This document shows positions 9,591-18,030 of a DNA stretch of 64,000 bases, one piece after another (position 1 is the stretch's first letter; every line of letters starts with the position of its first letter). The position numbers and the translations under genes were made by a program. The notes below the pieces were generated by a model. It saw nothing but the letters and a program-made list of their open reading frames with translations, searched no databases and had not been told where the DNA came from. The stretch is from Humidesulfovibrio mexicanus (GTDB lineage Bacteria > Desulfobacterota > Desulfovibrionia > Desulfovibrionales > Desulfovibrionaceae). The stretch is taken from NCBI RefSeq assembly GCF_900188225.1, contig NZ_FZOC01000002.1, positions 244,310 through 308,309 of the forward strand, read 5' to 3'.

Positions 9591-11657
9591 ATGGGTTTGG
9601 ATCGCAGAGGATTCATCACATTCGTCGTGGGGGGCGTTGCGGGAAGCTTGTTCACGCCTGCCATCTGGCAGAGCCTGGACGATGCGTCCATATGGTCCCA
9701 GAACTGGGGGTGGATCCCCCGAGTGCCGAAAGGCGAGGAAAAGGCCGTTCCCGCTTTGAGCAAGCTGTGCCCCGCCGGTTGCGCCGTAAAGGTCAAGACC
9801 GTCGGCGGACAGCCTTTCGGGGTTACCGGCAACAAAGATAACGCCCACAGCAAGGGCGGCGTATGCCCTATCTGTGCAAGCGGCGCGCAACTCATGTACA
9901 GCCCGGCGCGTGTCCAGGCGCCCATGAAAAAGGTCGGCGAGGGCAAGTACGAGGCCATCAAGTGGGAGGACGCCGAGGCCCTTCTGGTTGAAAAGCTGAC
10001 CGCCCTCAAGGACCAGGACGGCAAGGTCGCCGTCATCAGCGGCGACGAGACCGGCACGGCGAACGAGGTGTTGAGCGCCATGCTTGTCGGCATGGGCGGG
10101 GGCGTCTTCACCGTCATGCCCGGAGAAATGTTCACCGCCTGCCAGGGTGTGAAGCTTATGGGCGGCGCGGGCCAGCCCGGCTTCGACATCGCAGGCTCCG
10201 ACCTGGTGCTGATGGTCGGCGCGGACGCCCTGAATTCCTGGGGCGCCACCGTGGCCAACCAGAAGGCCTTCGCCGCTGCGCGTCCCTCTGTCGGGGAAGC
10301 CACGGCCCATTTCGTCTACGCCGGTCCGGTGTTGAACAACACCGCCAGCGTGTGCGACAAGTGGCTTGCCGTTCCGCCCACCGCCACGGCAACCTTCTGC
10401 CTGGCCCTGGCAAACGCCCTTATCGAGTCCGGCGCCGTGTGCGCCGCGCCCGACTTCGCCGACTACAAGGCCCTTGCCGCCAAGGCCGCCGCCTCCTTTG
10501 AAGCCGCCACCGGCCTCAAGGCCGAGGCCCTCAAGGATCTGGCCGCAAAAATCAAGGCCGCCAAGGCCCCGCTGGTCATCGGCGGCGCTTCCTTCGGCCA
10601 GGGCGGCGGCGCGCTGGACTTTGTTGCCGCCGCATCGCTCAACGTGCTGCTTGGCCGCGTGGGCCAGCAGGGCGGCATGACCCTGCTGGGCAATGGCCCC
10701 AAGGCCATCGCCGCAGCGGCCGACCGCGACGCCGCAAAGGACGCCGCAAGCTTCCTGTCCGGTGTCGCCACCGGCAAGGCCACCCCGGCGGCGCTCATCG
10801 TGTACGAGGCCAATCCGGCCTACGCCCTGCCCCAGGCCGCGGAAATGGCCAAGGCCCTGGGCAACATCGCCTTCAAGGTGAGCTTCAGCACCTACATGGA
10901 TGAAACGGCTGCCCTGGCCGATCTCATCCTGCCCGCTCCGCATCCCTTCGAGCGCCATGACGACGCGCTCAACCCCTACGGCGTGGCCAAGGCCACCTAC
11001 CTGGCCGGCAAGCCCGTGGTGGCCAAGCCCGTGCACGACTGCAAGGACCCTGTCGATGTGCTGCTCGCCGCAAGTGGCAAGCTCGGCCTGTCGCTTGGGT
11101 TCGAGACCTACGCCGATGTGATCAAGGCCAAGGCGAGCGCCCTTGGAGCCGATTACGACGCCCTGGCGGCCGGCGGCATCTGGACCGGCGAAGCCAAAGG
11201 CGGCGGGCTCAGCCTGGGCGCTGCGGCGCTGGCCAAGGCCGCGGCCGCACCGCTGGCTGACAAGACCGTCGCCCTGGCCCCGGTGACCCGGCTTGCCTAC
11301 GGCACCGCCAGCTTGGCCACCCCTCCCGCCAACCTGCTGGTTGTGCGCGACACGGAGCTCAAGGGCAAGGACTTCTTCGTGCAGATCAACGCCGCCACCG
11401 CCAAGAAGCTGGGAGTCGCCGACGGCAACCAGGTGAAGCTTACAGCCGGAAGCGGCGAGGTGAAGGCCCGTGTGCACGTGAACGAGGGCGTGGCCGCGGA
11501 TACGGCCGCCATCCTGCTCGGCTTTGGCCACAGCGCTTGGGACGAATTCACCAAGGGCAAGGGCGAAAACGTCTATAAGATACTCACGGTGAGCGACGAG
11601 CCCGGCACTGGCATGAAAGTGTGGGCCGGGTCCACCGTCACCGTCGCCAAGGTCTAG
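9591..11657 (+). CDS. qrcB: QrcB, molybdopterin-oxidoreductase-like subunit of Qrc
   Basis: A 688-residue periplasmic subunit homologous to molybdopterin oxidoreductases but, in the known complex, lacking the molybdenum cofactor. A twin-arginine-like start (LDRRGFITFVVGG) fits Tat export or anchoring. Four cysteines at C60, C64, C92 and C95 are placed as in the iron-sulfur domain of the family. Long Ala/Gly/Lys-rich catalytic-like domains follow and a C-terminal barrel domain begins near residue 580. The start at 9591 sits just after qrcA; the frame is open further upstream but overlaps the last qrcA heme motifs. It is followed 11 bp later by qrcC. Confidence 0.94.
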   Translation: MGLDRRGFITFVVGGVAGSLFTPAIWQSLDDASIWSQNWGWIPRVPKGEEKAVPALSKLCPAGCAVKVKTVGGQPFGVTGNKDNAHSKGGVCPICASGAQLMYSPARVQAPMKKVGEGKYEAIKWEDAEALLVEKLTALKDQDGKVAVISGDETGTANEVLSAMLVGMGGGVFTVMPGEMFTACQGVKLMGGAGQPGFDIAGSDLVLMVGADALNSWGATVANQKAFAAARPSVGEATAHFVYAGPVLNNTASVCDKWLAVPPTATATFCLALANALIESGAVCAAPDFADYKALAAKAAASFEAATGLKAEALKDLAAKIKAAKAPLVIGGASFGQGGGALDFVAAASLNVLLGRVGQQGGMTLLGNGPKAIAAAADRDAAKDAASFLSGVATGKATPAALIVYEANPAYALPQAAEMAKALGNIAFKVSFSTYMDETAALADLILPAPHPFERHDDALNPYGVAKATYLAGKPVVAKPVHDCKDPVDVLLAASGKLGLSLGFETYADVIKAKASALGADYDALAAGGIWTGEAKGGGLSLGAAALAKAAAAPLADKTVALAPVTRLAYGTASLATPPANLLVVRDTELKGKDFFVQINAATAKKLGVADGNQVKLTAGSGEVKARVHVNEGVAADTAAILLGFGHSAWDEFTKGKGENVYKILTVSDEPGTGMKVWAGSTVTVAKV

Positions 11658-11668
11658 GGGGAACCGAC

Positions 11669-12457
11669 ATGTCTGGACACGGAGCAAAAGAATTCAACAT
11701 CAAGTGGGGAATGGTCATTGACCTGGACAAGTGCACGGGCTGCGGCGCGTGCATGACCGCCTGCCAGGTTGAGAACAACATCGCCCCCCTGGTTGACGCG
11801 TCGAACAAGCTGCGCACCTTGAGCTGGATGCTGGTGTACGAGCTGTCCAACAAGAAGCCAGCGCCCGAGGCCGAAATCGCCTACCTGCCCCGGCCCTGTA
11901 TGCAGTGCGGCAATCCCGCCTGCGTGCCCGTGTGCCCGGTCGTGGCCACGGACAAGAACGAGGAGGGCGGCATCGTCAGCCAGATCTACCCTCGCTGCAT
12001 CGGCTGCCGGTACTGCATGGCCGCGTGCCCCTACCATGCCCGCTACTTCAACTGGGAAGACCCCGTTTTCCCGAAGGGCATGGAAAAGGCGCTTTCGCCC
12101 AACACCTCCGCCCGTCCGCGCGGCGTGGTTGAGAAATGCAACTTCTGCCATACCCGCCTCATGAAGGCCAAGGACAAGGCCAGGCAGGAGGGCGGCAATC
12201 CCGAATCCCTGCCCGATGGCGCCTACATGCCCGCCTGCGTCGAGGTGTGCCCCACCGGAGCCATCACCTTCGGCGACATCAAGAACCCGGAGCACAAGGT
12301 CCACGAGCTGGTGAAAAGCGAGCACGCCTTCCGCCTGCTTGAGAAGCTCGGCCTTGAGCCGCAGGTGTACTACATGACCAAGCGCGAGTGGGTGCGCAAA
12401 CTGGGCGACAATTACGCCGCCACCGGCAAGGCCGGGGCTGAAAAGAAGCATTCCTAG
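11669..12457 (+). CDS. qrcC: QrcC, periplasmic four-cluster iron-sulfur subunit of Qrc
   Basis: A 262-residue iron-sulfur protein that wires QrcA/QrcB to the membrane subunit. Four cysteine groups are seen: CTGCGACMTAC, CMQCGNPACVPVC, CIGCRYCMAAC, and CNFC paired with a distant CVEVC. This is the DmsB/NrfC-type layout. Purified Qrc from D. vulgaris contains a [3Fe-4S] cluster; which motif carries it cannot be told here. The start at 11669 follows GGGGGAA. QrcD begins 11 bp downstream. Confidence 0.95.
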   Translation: MSGHGAKEFNIKWGMVIDLDKCTGCGACMTACQVENNIAPLVDASNKLRTLSWMLVYELSNKKPAPEAEIAYLPRPCMQCGNPACVPVCPVVATDKNEEGGIVSQIYPRCIGCRYCMAACPYHARYFNWEDPVFPKGMEKALSPNTSARPRGVVEKCNFCHTRLMKAKDKARQEGGNPESLPDGAYMPACVEVCPTGAITFGDIKNPEHKVHELVKSEHAFRLLEKLGLEPQVYYMTKREWVRKLGDNYAATGKAGAEKKHS

Positions 12458-12468
12458 GGGGCGCAACA

Positions 12469-13698
12469 ATGGATAGAGCACTCTTTCCCGATGGCGTGGA
12501 GCGCTGCTCCTTCGGCAAGTTCGCGCTGTGGATGGGATTCATCACGGCTTTCTTCCTCTTCGGCCTGTACGCCATGCTGCTCATCTTCTACAAGGGCATC
12601 GTGGTCACCGGCCTGGACAACTACTTCGGATTCGGTTTGTGGATCACCTTCGACCTGGCCGTCATCGCCCTCGGCGCTGGCGCGTTCTTCACGGGGTTCC
12701 TCAAGTATATCCTGAAAATCGACCAGCTCAAGAACATCATCAACCTGACGGTCATCGTCGGGTTCATCTGCTATTCTGGCGCCATGCTGGTGCTCACCAT
12801 GGACATCGGCCAGCCCATCCGCGCGTGGTTCGGCTACTGGCACCCCAATGTCCACTCCATGCTCACTGAAGTCATCTTCTGCATCACCTGCTACTGCCTG
12901 GTGCTCATCATCGAGTACGTGCCACTGATTCTTGAGCAGAAGCAGCTGAACAAGATCCCCTTCCTGCACCACCTCGCGCACAACATGCACGTGAACATGG
13001 CCCTGTTCGCCGGAATCGGCGCGTTCCTGTCCACCTTCCACCAGGGCTCCCTGGGCGGCATGTACGGCGTGCTCATTGGCCGTCCCTATGCCTTCCGCGA
13101 AGGCTTCTTCATCTGGCCGTGGACCTTCTTCCTGTTCGTGCTCTCCGCCGTGGGCTGCGGCCCCGTGTTCACCGTGCTGGTGTGCACCTTCATGGAGAAG
13201 CTCACCGGTCGCAAGCTGGTGGACTTCAAGACCAAGGCCCTCATGGGCAAGATCGCTGGCACCATGCTCACTGTCTACATCTTCTTCAAGATTCTGGACA
13301 CCTGGGCCTGGGCCAACAACTACCTGCCGAGCGTCGGCATGACCTTCGACCAGATGTTCTACGGGGTCATCTACGGCAAGTGGCTGATGTTCACCGAGAT
13401 CATCCTCTGCGGCGTTGTGCCCGCCATCATGCTCATCACTCCGAGCATCCGCAACAACCCGACCATGCTGTACACCGCGGCCATCCTGGACTGCATCGGC
13501 GTGACCCTGAACCGCTACCTGTTCACGGTGCAGGCCATTGCCATCCCGGTGATGCCTTTTGACGCCTGGCAGACCTACGCGCCCAACTGGGCGGAGTGGG
13601 CCACCAGCGGCATGATCGTGGCTTACGGCTTCCTGGTCATGAGCCTGTCCTACCGCTACCTGCCGGTGTTCCCCCAGGAGCGTATGCTGAACAAGTAG
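12469..13698 (+). CDS. qrcD: QrcD, NrfD-type integral membrane subunit of Qrc
   Basis: A 409-residue NrfD/PsrC-family membrane protein with about ten hydrophobic segments, carrying the menaquinone site of the complex. The first helix (WMGFITAFFLFGLYAMLLIFY) follows a short cytoplasmic or periplasmic start. The central motif HNMHVNMALFAGIGAFLSTFHQGSLG is the conserved NrfD region with His and Gln residues near the quinone pocket. It is the last gene of the operon and is followed 24 bp later by a strong intrinsic terminator. Confidence 0.95.
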   Translation: MDRALFPDGVERCSFGKFALWMGFITAFFLFGLYAMLLIFYKGIVVTGLDNYFGFGLWITFDLAVIALGAGAFFTGFLKYILKIDQLKNIINLTVIVGFICYSGAMLVLTMDIGQPIRAWFGYWHPNVHSMLTEVIFCITCYCLVLIIEYVPLILEQKQLNKIPFLHHLAHNMHVNMALFAGIGAFLSTFHQGSLGGMYGVLIGRPYAFREGFFIWPWTFFLFVLSAVGCGPVFTVLVCTFMEKLTGRKLVDFKTKALMGKIAGTMLTVYIFFKILDTWAWANNYLPSVGMTFDQMFYGVIYGKWLMFTEIILCGVVPAIMLITPSIRNNPTMLYTAAILDCIGVTLNRYLFTVQAIAIPVMPFDAWQTYAPNWAEWATSGMIVAYGFLVMSLSYRYLPVFPQERMLNK

Positions 13699-13722
13699 GT
13701 TTTGCCTTCAAGCCTTCCCTTG

Positions 13723-13753
13723 GAGCCCGGCCGCAAGACCGGGCTCTTTTTTT
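13723..13753 (+). terminator. Intrinsic terminator of the qrc operon
   Basis: GAGCCCGG (13723-13730) and CCGGGCTC (13739-13746) form a perfect stem with an 8-base loop, followed directly by seven T. Confidence 0.93.
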
Positions 13754-13795
13754 AGGGGGGCGCACGGAGCGTTCGGCGTTTGGGGCTGTCTGCTG

Positions 13796-13824
13796 TTGAC
13801 TCCCGCGGTGTTTGCGACAATGAA
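13796..13824 (+). promoter_or_regulatory. Weak promoter candidate before the MliC-like gene
   Basis: TTGACT (13796-13801) is a good -35 element but the hexamers 15-17 bases downstream (around CAATGA/AATGAA) match the -10 poorly. The position, 54 bp before the start codon and past the qrc terminator, is suitable. Confidence 0.3.
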
Positions 13825-13854
13825 GAAACGTGGCGGCTACCCCACGGAGACGGC

Positions 13855-14592
13855 ATGAACAGGATTATCCCCGCTTTCGCCTTGACGCTGCTGTCTGCGC
13901 TATTTGTGGCGGGCCCCGCATTTTGCGGCCAGACAGCCGATGCGCGTTTTGAAGCGCCGGACGGCCGCCAGCTCCGTGCACGCTTCGACATCCCCGGCAA
14001 GCGCGTACGCGTGACCCTGCCCGATGGCGCCCGCCTGACGCTGCCGCTCGCCCTGTCCGCATCCGGGGCGCGGTACAGCGATGGCCGCGCAACCTTCTGG
14101 GAACACCACGGCGATGTCCGCGTCGAACGCGATGGCAAGCTCATATTCCAGGGCCGCGAGGCCGCTCTGCTGGAGCGGGAGCGCCCGGTCCGCGTGGCGG
14201 CGTCCAGGTTTTTGGAAGCCCTGGCGCGTGAGGACACGTCCTTTGCCCACCGCTTCCCTTTGGGTCGCTTCCGCTGCAGCCTGGAGTCGGAACCGGGCGG
14301 GGGGGCACGCGACGCCCTGTGCGTCCATGAGCCCGACGCCGTCATGGTGCAGGGCGGCCTGGCCTCGGTCTTGTGTGCGGCTGCTCCCCACGACGCAGCG
14401 CAGCGTGGAGCGTTTGTGCAGCTGGACGATGCGCTGTGGCTGCTGCTGCGGCGTGAAGCCGAGGGGCATTGGCAGGGCGTGGCCTGGTTCTTGGGCCAGG
14501 GGCAGCCCCGGCTCGGGACCGAAGCGGCGCAATCCCTCGGCCTGCCGCCCGGTGCGTTGGAAGCCATCGGGTGGCGGGTGGCCACGCCCTGA
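13855..14592 (+). CDS. Secreted protein with MliC-like lysozyme-inhibitor domain
   Basis: A 245-residue exported protein. The signal peptide spans residues 1-25 (MNRIIPAFALTLLSALFVAGPAFC, cut near GQ). Residues about 30-95 resemble the MliC/PliC fold: a substrate-like VTLPDG segment, then SGARYSDGRATFWEHHGDVRVERDG, matching the family's Y-x-x-G-x(3)-FW-x-H/KG pattern. MliC proteins block C-type lysozyme. The C-terminal 140 residues are not recognised. There are five cysteines besides C24. GGAGAC lies 5-6 bases before ATG 13855; an earlier in-frame ATG (13780) lacks a ribosome site. Confidence 0.65.
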   Translation: MNRIIPAFALTLLSALFVAGPAFCGQTADARFEAPDGRQLRARFDIPGKRVRVTLPDGARLTLPLALSASGARYSDGRATFWEHHGDVRVERDGKLIFQGREAALLERERPVRVAASRFLEALAREDTSFAHRFPLGRFRCSLESEPGGGARDALCVHEPDAVMVQGGLASVLCAAAPHDAAQRGAFVQLDDALWLLLRREAEGHWQGVAWFLGQGQPRLGTEAAQSLGLPPGALEAIGWRVATP

Positions 14593-14617
14593 TGCCCCAG
14601 GCATGCGCCACAGGCTG

Positions 14618-14646
14618 TTGACCTCGCGCAGTTACGTGGTCATACC
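14618..14646 (+). promoter_or_regulatory. Candidate promoter of the deoC operon
   Basis: TTGACC (14618-14623), a 17-base spacer and CATACC (14641-14646) give a plausible -35 and weak -10, with a predicted leader of about 22 bases. Confidence 0.35.
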
Positions 14647-14674
14647 AACCAGAGGCAAGGAACGCAGGAGCTTC

Positions 14675-15358
14675 ATGCACGATGTGAACCAGTTGGACAT
14701 CGCGGCGCTTATCGACCACACGCTGCTTGCGCCGGACGCCACGCCCGCCCAGGTGGAGATGCTGTGCGTCCAGGCGGTGGCCCACGGCTTCAAGGCCGTG
14801 TGCGTGAACCCCTGGCATCTGCCAAGGGCCGTCGCCGTGCTTGACGGACGCGGGCCGTTGCCCATCACCGTGGCGGGGTTTCCCCTGGGGGCCGGGCAGA
14901 CCGAGACAAAGGCGCGGGAAGCCGGGTTGGCGGTGGAGCAGGGCGCGGTCGAGGTGGACATGGTGCTGAACATCGGGGCGCTCAAAGGCGGTGACGCAAA
15001 CGCCGCGCTGCGCGACATCGCCCAGGTGGTTCGCGCCTGCTCCGGGCGGCCGGTGAAGGTCATCCTTGAAACGTGTCTGCTGACCGACGAAGAAAAGGCG
15101 CTGGCCTGCCGCCTTGCTGTGGACGCGGGTGCTGCCTTCGTCAAGACGAGCACGGGTTTTTCCCGCTCCGGGGCCACGGAGGACGATGTGCGGCTGTTGC
15201 GCCGTGCTGTGGGGCTGGGATTCGGCGTCAAGGCGAGCGGAGGCGTCCGCACGCTGGACGATGTGCTGCGCATGGCGCGGGCCGGAGCCGATCGCATCGG
15301 CACATCCTCCGGGGTGGCCATTCTGGAGCAGGGAGCTGCAAGAAGGGAGAACGCATGA
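14675..15358 (+). CDS. deoC: Deoxyribose-phosphate aldolase
   Basis: A 227-residue class I aldolase cleaving 2-deoxyribose-5-phosphate to glyceraldehyde-3-P and acetaldehyde. Family signatures in order are LIDHTLLAPDAT, CVNPWHL, FPLGAGQTETKAREA, VDMVLNIGALKGGD, VKVILETCLLT, then FVKTSTGFS carrying the Schiff-base lysine and FGVKASGGVRT with the second lysine. AGGAG lies 4 bases before the ATG. It overlaps cbiC by 4 bases (ATGA), so translation is coupled. The neighbours are not nucleoside-catabolism genes, which is unusual. Confidence 0.96.
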   Translation: MHDVNQLDIAALIDHTLLAPDATPAQVEMLCVQAVAHGFKAVCVNPWHLPRAVAVLDGRGPLPITVAGFPLGAGQTETKAREAGLAVEQGAVEVDMVLNIGALKGGDANAALRDIAQVVRACSGRPVKVILETCLLTDEEKALACRLAVDAGAAFVKTSTGFSRSGATEDDVRLLRRAVGLGFGVKASGGVRTLDDVLRMARAGADRIGTSSGVAILEQGAARRENA

Positions 15359-16023
15359 GCGGAGTGCGCGACATCAGGCGCGGAGAGGACATCGAGGCGG
15401 AGTCCATGCGCATCATCGAGTCGGAGGTCCCGGAGCCCTGGCCCTTTGCGGGCGCGCAGTGGCTTGTGGTGCGCCGCATGATCCACACCACCGCGGATTT
15501 TGAGATGCTGGACCTCGCACGCTTTCACCCAGACGCGGTGGAGGCGGGCCTGGCCGCGCTATCGCGCGGGTGCGGCATCTTCACGGATACGGAAATGGCC
15601 CGGGCGGGGATTCCGGCGCGGCGTACGGATTTGCTCGGCTGCACGGTGCGCTGCCTCATGCGCGATCCGGACGTGCTCGCGCTTTCCCAGGCTGCGGGCA
15701 GCACGCGCGCCCGCGCCGCTATTGACTTCGCCGTGTCGGACATCCGGCCGGAAATCTACGTCATCGGCAACGCGCCCACTGCGCTGCTGCGGCTGCTTGA
15801 GCATGTGGAGGCCGGACGCGCCACACCGGCCCTTATCGTCGGAATGCCCGTTGGCTTTGTCAACGCTGCGGAATCAAAGGACTTGCTCCTGCGTCAGAGC
15901 CGCGTGCCCTTCATCACCGTGGCGGGGCGCAAGGGCGGCTCGGCCCTGGCCGCGAGCGCGGTCAACGCCCTGGCGGATATTGTTTTACAGCAGCGCAAGG
16001 AGGGATCATGCGCTTTGGGATGA
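15355..16023 (+). CDS. cbiC: Precorrin-8X / cobalt-precorrin-8 methylmutase
   Basis: A 222-residue enzyme moving the C11 methyl group to C12 to give (cobalt-)cobyrinate in cobalamin synthesis. Seen are the N-terminal IEAESMRII helix, the catalytic-His motif RRMIHTTADFEM, the loop GCGIFTDTEMARAGI, and the C-terminal IVGMPVGFVNAAESK block, all typical of CbiC/CobH. It is translationally coupled to deoC. No other cobalamin biosynthesis gene is in the window, so the gene is detached from its pathway cluster. It overlaps the next gene by 16 bases. Confidence 0.95.
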   Translation: MSGVRDIRRGEDIEAESMRIIESEVPEPWPFAGAQWLVVRRMIHTTADFEMLDLARFHPDAVEAGLAALSRGCGIFTDTEMARAGIPARRTDLLGCTVRCLMRDPDVLALSQAAGSTRARAAIDFAVSDIRPEIYVIGNAPTALLRLLEHVEAGRATPALIVGMPVGFVNAAESKDLLLRQSRVPFITVAGRKGGSALAASAVNALADIVLQQRKEGSCALG

Positions 16024-16460
16024 CCATCGTGACCCTGGGCGTGGATGACCTGGACCGCGCGGCCGCGTTTTATGAGCAGGGGCTCGGACTTGAGCCCTCG
16101 GCAATCAGCCAGGGCGCTATCCGTTTCTATCAATGCGGGGCGGCTGTGCTGGCCCTGTACCCGCGCACAGGCCTGCTGGAGGACGCGCAACTGCCGCAGG
16201 CGAGCCTGGGCGAACCGGGCCGCTTCGACGGGGTGACCCTGGCGTGCAATTGCGCCAGTCGCCAGGAGGTGGACGGGCTTATGGCCCGGGCCGTGGCCGC
16301 AGGGGCGCGCATGGTGAAGCGGCCGCAGGAAGTGTTCTGGGGCGGGTATTCCGGATACTTCCAAGATCCCGAAGGACATCTTTGGGAGCTGGCCCACGCG
16401 GATTTCTTCACCCTCAACGAGCAGGGCGGGCTGGTGCTGCCGCCCCCGGCAAGGAGCTGA
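16008..16460 (+). CDS. VOC (glyoxalase/bleomycin-resistance fold) family protein
   Basis: A 150-residue single-chain vicinal-oxygen-chelate protein. It shows two beta-alpha-beta-beta-beta modules: first MTIVTLGVDDLDRAAAFYEQGLGL, second CNCASRQEVDGLMARAVAAGARM, ending YFQDPEGHLWELAH with the family's E metal ligand. The substrate is unknown. AAGGAGGG lies 3 bases before the ATG, inside the end of cbiC (16-base overlap), so expression is coupled. The following lipoprotein gene starts 2 bp after its stop. Confidence 0.85.
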   Translation: MRFGMTIVTLGVDDLDRAAAFYEQGLGLEPSAISQGAIRFYQCGAAVLALYPRTGLLEDAQLPQASLGEPGRFDGVTLACNCASRQEVDGLMARAVAAGARMVKRPQEVFWGGYSGYFQDPEGHLWELAHADFFTLNEQGGLVLPPPARS

Positions 16461-16462
16461 CC

Positions 16463-17242
16463 ATGCGTTCGACGACTCTTTTCATGTGCGCGGGCGTGTT
16501 GGCCCTTGCCCTGTGTCTTGGCGCGGCAGGCTGCGCCCCCCGGCCAGCTTGTCTGGGCGGCGAGGACTTGACCAACGGCTCGCGCCAGCTGTTGCTGGTG
16601 GTGGCCGAGGACTGGAGCAGCACCCAGGCCCATCTGCAGCGCTTGGAGCGTTCCGGGCCGGACGAGGACTGGCGGCGGGTTGGCGCGCCAGTGGCTGTGA
16701 ACTTGGGACGCAACGGCCTGGGCTGGGGGCGCGGGCTGCATGGCCTGGCGCTGGGAGCTGGGCCGGTGAAGCGCGAGGGCGATGGCCGCGCGCCGGTGGG
16801 CCTGTTCGCGCTGGGGCAGGGCTTCGCCCAGGAGCCGGAAGAGGTCAAGGAGGCGCGGGTTCCGGTGTTGCGCGCCGACGAGCGGCTGTATTGCGTGGAT
16901 GACGCCGCCTCGCCCTTGTACAACACCTTTGCGCGCGCAGATGGCGGGCCGAAGGCGTGGAAAAGCGCAGAGGACATGCTGCGCGCGGACGGCCAGTACC
17001 GTCTGGGAGTGTTTGTGCGGCACAACAGCGACCCCGTAACGCCCGGCGCCGGCTCTTGCATCTTCCTGCACATCTGGCTTGGGCAGGGCGTGGCGTCCTC
17101 CGGCTGCACCAACATGGACGCGGCAGATATGCTGACCGTGCTGCGCTGGCTGGATGCGGACAAGGGGCCGCTTCTGGCGCAGTTGCCGCGCGCCGATTAC
17201 GATCGTCTGCGCAGCGCCTGGCGGTTGCCGCTTCTGCCTTGA
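16463..17242 (+). CDS. Lipoprotein with L,D-transpeptidase (YkuD-like) domain
   Basis: A 259-residue envelope protein. The N-terminus is a lipoprotein signal with lipobox GAAGC, so the mature protein is membrane-anchored. The C-terminal half carries the catalytic motif of L,D-transpeptidases: FLHIWLGQGVASSGCTNMD, with H, S, G and the nucleophilic Cys in the expected HxW...SxGC order. Such enzymes make 3-3 peptidoglycan cross-links or attach proteins to the wall; some distant members are endopeptidases. It is the last gene of the deoC unit. Confidence 0.82.
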   Translation: MRSTTLFMCAGVLALALCLGAAGCAPRPACLGGEDLTNGSRQLLLVVAEDWSSTQAHLQRLERSGPDEDWRRVGAPVAVNLGRNGLGWGRGLHGLALGAGPVKREGDGRAPVGLFALGQGFAQEPEEVKEARVPVLRADERLYCVDDAASPLYNTFARADGGPKAWKSAEDMLRADGQYRLGVFVRHNSDPVTPGAGSCIFLHIWLGQGVASSGCTNMDAADMLTVLRWLDADKGPLLAQLPRADYDRLRSAWRLPLLP

Positions 17243-17250
17243 CGACGCGG

Positions 17251-17281
17251 CAGGGGGCGGCCCCGCCGGAACCGCCCCCTG
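17251..17281. terminator. Stem-loop between convergent genes
   Basis: CAGGGGGCGG (17251-17260) pairs perfectly with CCGCCCCCTG (17272-17281) over an 11-base loop, between the convergent L,D-transpeptidase and ZraP-like genes. No T-tract follows on either strand, so a bidirectional terminator is only inferred. Confidence 0.45.
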
Positions 17282-17302
17282 CTGTCGTACCTGTGGAACT
17301 GC

Positions 17303-17872
17303 TTAATGGTGGGCCGAGTGGTCCGTTACCGCATCGTCGGCCACAGCATCGGCTTCGGCGTTGGCCGGAGGGGGGGGCACCGGCGCGCCAGGTCCGGCCA
17401 TCATGCCGCAGCCTTTGCCGCCCATCATGCCATGCCGGGGCCCATGCCCCATCACCGGGATCCGCAGGCCGGTCTCCTTGATCATTCTGGTGCGGAACTT
17501 CCCGTTTTCAATCAGCATCTTTGCGTTCAGGTCGGCAATGTCCCGAATGACGGCCTTGGCCTTTGCGCCTTCGCCTTCACCTGCGGCATTCAGTGCCTCC
17601 AAAGCGGCCATTTTGGCGTAGAGGTCCTGGTGCAGAGGGGCCATGGCCTTGGCGTGCGCGTCCATGAGCCTGCGCGCGGCCTCCTGCTTCTCCGGCGAGA
17701 GTTGCGCAAACGGTCCTGCATCGGGGACCATCATGCCGCCTCTGCCATGGTTCCACGGCGTGGCATGGGGAATGTGACGAGGCGGCTGGATCGGCTCTGC
17801 CGCCAGCGCAAGGGAAGAGGAGAGGGCGATGGCGGCGCAGCTGGCCGCGAGAATTGTCGGGAAACGCTTCAT
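17303..17872 (-). CDS. Periplasmic ZraP/CpxP-like metal- or stress-response protein
   Basis: A 189-residue exported protein with a signal peptide (residues 1-24, cleaved at ALA-AEP). The mature chain is His/Met/Gly-rich near both ends (NHGRGGMMVP; MGHGPRHGMMGGKGCGMM; DHSAHH). These flank a helical LTxxQ-like core (LSPEKQEAARRLMDAHAKAMAPLHQDLYAKMAAL) typical of zinc-resistance-associated ZraP and CpxP proteins. It likely buffers metal ions or senses envelope stress. It is transcribed alone from a promoter with TATAAT overlapped by an inverted repeat. Confidence 0.78.
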   Translation of the reverse strand: MKRFPTILAASCAAIALSSSLALAAEPIQPPRHIPHATPWNHGRGGMMVPDAGPFAQLSPEKQEAARRLMDAHAKAMAPLHQDLYAKMAALEALNAAGEGEGAKAKAVIRDIADLNAKMLIENGKFRTRMIKETGLRIPVMGHGPRHGMMGGKGCGMMAGPGAPVPPPPANAEADAVADDAVTDHSAHH

Positions 17873-17991
17873 GGTGATCCTCCAAAGTGTTTGCGGCGCT
17901 CGTCCGCATGTGGCTGTACTTGAGCATACGCCGTGCCATGGCTGAAAGTTACAGCATGACGGTTTGTTATGTGTTTTTTGTGCAGCGTCGG

Positions 17992-18030
17992 TTGTGCAAA
18001 ATTATACACAATCCTGATCTTTATTGTCGG
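17992..18030 (-). promoter_or_regulatory. Promoter and overlapping dyad of the ZraP-like gene
   Basis: On the minus strand CCGACA (18030-18025), an 18-base spacer and a perfect TATAAT (18006-18001) form a promoter with a leader of about 120 bases. The inverted repeat TTGTG-N10-CACAA (17992-18011) covers the -10, as expected for a repressor or other regulator site. The regulator is not identified. Confidence 0.55.
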
